Below, piece after piece: positions 62,201 to 64,000 of a DNA stretch of 64,000 bases. Each line of letters opens with the position of its first letter. The first letter of the stretch is position 1. A model generated the notes under the pieces. That model saw only the letters and a program-made list of their open reading frames with translations, searched no databases and was not told the origin of the DNA. The position numbers and the translations under genes were made by a program. The stretch is from Flavobacterium sp. HSC-32F16. Lineage in GTDB: Bacteria > Bacteroidota > Bacteroidia > Flavobacteriales > Flavobacteriaceae. Where the stretch lies: NCBI RefSeq assembly GCF_024171645.1, contig NZ_JALKAC010000006.1, positions 248,001 through 312,000 on the forward strand. Direction: 5' to 3'.

Positions 62201-64000
62201 CCAAACCTGATGCTGTTGCAGCATTTCCTCCTGTAGGTGACCAAGAATAAGTGCGTGCACCTGTTCCTCCTGTAACGGCTACAGTTGCATAACCATTTGT
62301 TCCTCCATTACAAGAAACATTAGTTTGAGAACCAACGCTTGCAACTAGAGCGTCAGGTTGTGTAATTGTGAAGCTTTGTGTAGACTGACATAAATTTGCA
62401 TCCGTAACCGTTACGGTATATGTTCCTGCAGAAAGACCACTTGCTGTAGCGTTTGTACCTCCAGAAGGCGCCCATGAATAAGTACGCGCGCCAGTTCCTC
62501 CAGTCACTGCTACAGTTGCTGTACCATTAGCTCCTCCACTACAAGAAACATTGGTTTGAGAACCAAAACTTGCTGTTAGAACAGGAGGTTGTGTAATTGT
62601 AAAGCTTTGTGTAGTCTGACATAAATTGGCATCCGTAATTGTAACTGTATATGTTCCAGCAGCAAGACCTGAAGCTGTAGCAGCAGTTCCTCCAGATGGA
62701 GCCCATGAGTAAGTATAAGTTCCAGTTCCTCCTGAAGCAGAAACAGTTGCACTACCATTATTTTCTCCATTACAAGCAATATTTACTTGTGAGACTGGAG
62801 TTGCTGTAAGTGCAGCAGCCGGTTCTGTAATTGTAAATGATTGAGTTATCTGACAATTATTAGCATCTGTAATTGTTGCAATATAAGTTCCGGCAGTAAG
62901 TCCTGTAGCTGTAGCAGCAGTTCCTCCAGATGGAGCCCATGAGTAAGTATAAGTTCCAGTACCTCCTGTAACTGTTACACTTGCAGATCCCGTTGCAGCA
63001 TTACGGCATAAAATATTTGTTTGAGATGGCGTAACTGATAACGCACTTGGCTGAGTAATATCAAAACTTTGTGTGGTTGTACAGGCATTTGCGTCCGTAA
63101 CAGTAACTATATACGTTCCTGCAGTAAGACCACTGGCTGTAGCTGCAGTTCCTCCAGATGGAGACCATGAATACGTGTATGACGGAGATCCTCCTGTTAC
63201 ATTTACTGTAGCACTACCATTTGCACCACTGTTACAGCTTACATTGTTAATAGTTCCTTGTGAAGCAGTTAAAACGGGAGGCTGAGTTATAGTAAAGTTT
63301 AATACTTTTTCGCATAGAATTGCATCTGTGATGGTCACACTGTAGTTACCAGCTGTTAAATTGCTGATTGAAGAACTAGTTGCTCCATTTGTCCATAAGT
63401 AAGTATAAGTGCCTATACCTCCAGATGGTGAAACAGATAAAGAACCAGTAGCACCTCCGCTGCAGGCAATATTAGTCTGAACTGAAGATGCCAGAATATT
63501 AGATACTTTTAAGGTACCAGAGTTAGATGTAGCAGCAGGAGTACAGTTTCCAGTGGCAACTAAACGGTATTGATAATTATTAAGTGCTGCAGTTGCTCCT
63601 GTTATAGTAAGAGTTGAAGTAGTGGCACCAGAATAAACACCGCCATTTGCAACATTAGTAAAACCTGAACCATTATTTACCTGCCATTGATAACCTGTTG
63701 CATTTAAAGCAGTACCACTAAAAGTAGTATTTGAGTTAATACAAATAGAACTATCAACTGGCTGTGCTGTAATAGACGGAGCTGAATTAACTGTTAAAGA
63801 GACGTCGTTTGAAGTAACATCCGGAGTACATGAACCTGTTGCAATAACTCTGTAAAGGTAACCGCTTAATCCGGCCGTTGCTCCTGTAATAGTAAGAGTT
63901 GCAGTAGTTGCACCAGCATACGGAGCACCATTTGTAATATTAGTAAAACCAGAACCCGTGTTTACCTGCCACTGATATCCAGTTGCATTTGCGGCAACAG
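59262..64000 (-). CDS. Giant SprB-repeat adhesin with type IX secretion sorting domain (5' end missing)
   Basis: The frame stays open from the stop at 59262 to the window edge, so at least 1,578 residues are encoded and the N-terminus is outside. From N to C: two Ig-like modules (GYQWQVN...LTITGAT), twelve SprB repeats of about 80 residues, each with a CNGG-type Cys and TAGTYTVTVTDANxC, a HYR-like module (VTAPVPTVAVLPEITNYC), two MBG/Ig-like modules (VTYDGNAHPLQVANLPTGA; NLPVDYTFTYTSALP), a Trp-containing module (YQWFKNGQLIGTGQYY), and a C-terminal type A sorting domain (AKLYPNPIQTGKAITIEA...KSFKVIVK). Exported by the type IX system to the cell surface. SprB of F. johnsoniae is the gliding adhesin, but this is a different, type A-tailed member. 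Confidence 0.93.
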   Translation of the reverse strand, partial: VAANATGYQWQVNTGSGFTNITNGAPYAGATTATLTITGATAGLSGYLYRVIATGSCTPDVTSNDVSLTVNSAPSITAQPVDSSICINSNTTFSGTALNATGYQWQVNNGSGFTNVANGGVYSGATTSTLTITGATAALNNYQYRLVATGNCTPAATSNSGTLKVSNILASSVQTNIACSGGATGSLSVSPSGGIGTYTYLWTNGATSSSISNLTAGNYSVTITDAILCEKVLNFTITQPPVLTASQGTINNVSCNSGANGSATVNVTGGSPSYTYSWSPSGGTAATASGLTAGTYIVTVTDANACTTTQSFDITQPSALSVTPSQTNILCRNAATGSASVTVTGGTGTYTYSWAPSGGTAATATGLTAGTYIATITDANNCQITQSFTITEPAAALTATPVSQVNIACNGENNGSATVSASGGTGTYTYSWAPSGGTAATASGLAAGTYTVTITDANLCQTTQSFTITQPPVLTASFGSQTNVSCSGGANGTATVAVTGGTGARTYSWAPSGGTNATASGLSAGTYTVTVTDANLCQSTQSFTITQPDALVASVGSQTNVSCNGGTNGYATVAVTGGTGARTYSWSPTGGNAATASGLAVGIYTVTVTDANACQTTQSFTITQPAVLSVTPSQTNVLCNGGATGTATVTVSGGTPNYTYVWSPSGGTAATASGLTAGNYSCLITDDNGCFITQNFTIMQPSPLNASQSQINATCSTGGQAAVSPSGGTTPYTYLWSPNGASTQIATGLTAGNHSVVITDGNGCTITKTFTITTTNTLVAATSQTDILCNGANTGSASVIPSGAPGPFTYVWSPAGGNADTASNLTAGNYSVTITSGNGCSIVKNFTITEPADLVVTANSQTNVSCNGGANGSASVTVIGGTGAYTYSWAPSGGTAATATSLAAGTYTVTVTDANLCSKTQSFTITQPAVLAATTSKTDVSCNGGSNGNATVNATGGTGTYSYVWAPTGGTAATATGLAAGTYIVTIQDANTCQTTAAVTIAEPVVLSAITSKTDVSCNGANDGTATVTASGGTSSYTYSWSPSGGTAATASGLSPNTYTVTVTDANGCFTTQSVTIGTTQDVTAPVPTVAVLPEITNYCSVLASEIAIPTAIDNCAGTINGTTTDPLTYNAEGTYAITWTYDDGNGNITNQTQAVKVLASPLDLVTFSNASVTYDGNAHPLQVANLPTGAAVTYSANNTSVNAGTYVVTAVITPSASSPNCSPKTLTANLVINKAPQTITFSPIAIKTLGLNNTFNLTATASSNLPVDYTFTYTSALPPANVSAAGVVNMLRSGEVTITAHQAGNANYLAAADVSQLLVILNNNIDVKRITIGSTVFENPGKNITHVMTCSENNPAISILNESNAIITPSANFTIQTPKPGIYNQNVTIKSEDGSLTATYSITVEKPFGFFDIVRQKFNNVLLVNNNPATNGGYEFVAYQWFKNGQLIGTGQYYSASESVNTPLDPTADYSVKMTTKDGKVLQTCSGRVTLTNSLQAKLYPNPIQTGKAITIEADFPQEELNNMQISLYSVSGQLIKTVQSSSALTEIQLPQTIESNILMVVLETPNVKKSFKVIVK
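60758..63490 (-). repeat. Tandem SprB-encoding DNA repeats
   Basis: About twelve units of roughly 240 bases encode near-identical SprB repeats in the adhesin. Conserved DNA words such as those for SPSGGTAATASGL recur in most units, while the linkers vary. This favours recombination and copy-number change and makes short-read assembly unreliable here. Confidence 0.85.

Noticed and set aside
59262..64000. CRISPR-like appearance of the regular repeats
   Set aside because: The units are about 240 bases, in frame, and encode SprB protein repeats; there are no short direct repeats with unique spacers.
59262..64000. Naming the adhesin SprB itself
   Set aside because: The tail is a type A sorting domain and no sprC/sprD/sprF genes are adjacent; only SprB-type repeats are shared.

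Overview
The window is a chromosomal segment of an aerobic or facultatively denitrifying Bacteroidota, most likely Flavobacterium. It is AT-rich, lacks Shine-Dalgarno sequences, and carries SusC/SusD pairs, FecI-like sigma/FecR pairs, many short lipoproteins with early lipobox cysteines, DUF4374 and DUF4272 proteins, SprB repeats and a type IX secretion C-terminal domain. No tRNA, rRNA, CRISPR array, prophage or complete insertion sequence was seen.

Layout. 1-5120: two GH2 glycosidases, the first cut by the window edge, separated by a composite inverted repeat. 5232-7286: a lipoprotein and a DUF4272 protein. 7384-16878, minus strand: an iron-acquisition cluster that resembles Bacteroides XusABC (TonB receptor, DUF4374 surface lipoprotein, PepSY membrane reductase), extended by ApbE, a DUF2271 protein with a possible flavinylation motif, and a secreted ankyrin protein. 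17612-20296: minimal class I ribonucleotide reductase (nrdB-nrdA). 20572-23915: a Crp/Fnr regulator, ribB, a Na+/H+ antiporter and a small lipoprotein. 24293-39745: an ECF sigma/FecR/SusC/SusD system followed by a TlpA-like thioredoxin protein, an alpha/beta hydrolase, DsbD and an M16 peptidase, which I read as a candidate uptake and breakdown route for disulfide-containing peptides. 40100-40780: a small lipoprotein and a CopD-like protein.

40824-58156 is an anaerobic/nitrogen-oxide region. On the minus strand lie nadA, nadB, ric, nrdD, a separate ORF carrying the glycyl-radical tail of NrdD, and nrdG. A copper-uptake operon (OprC-like receptor, Met/His-rich lipoprotein, small CNGKC protein) is divergent from a clade II nitrous oxide reductase operon (cytochrome c, lipoprotein NosZ, membrane-NosL fusion, NosD, NosF, NosY, truncated haemoglobin), and a Crp/Fnr regulator lies beyond it. 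A 16-bp palindrome of the form ATGAT-N4-ATCAT occurs in both promoter regions at the same distance from candidate -7 boxes, which suggests one Crp/Fnr-type regulon linking copper supply, N2O respiration, NAD synthesis, Fe-S repair and anaerobic dNTP synthesis.

58376-64000, minus strand: an outer-membrane beta-barrel protein and the 3' part of a very large adhesin with twelve SprB repeats and a type IX sorting domain, running off the window. Dispersed short repeats (two copies of an ACACATAGAAACATAG-bounded element, two CTTTGTCAAAG hairpins, one composite inverted repeat) sit between genes.

The most interesting observations are the glycyl-radical site encoded in a separate ORF, the extended Xus-like flavin electron chain, the shared palindromic operator, and the disulfide/peptidase SusCD operon.
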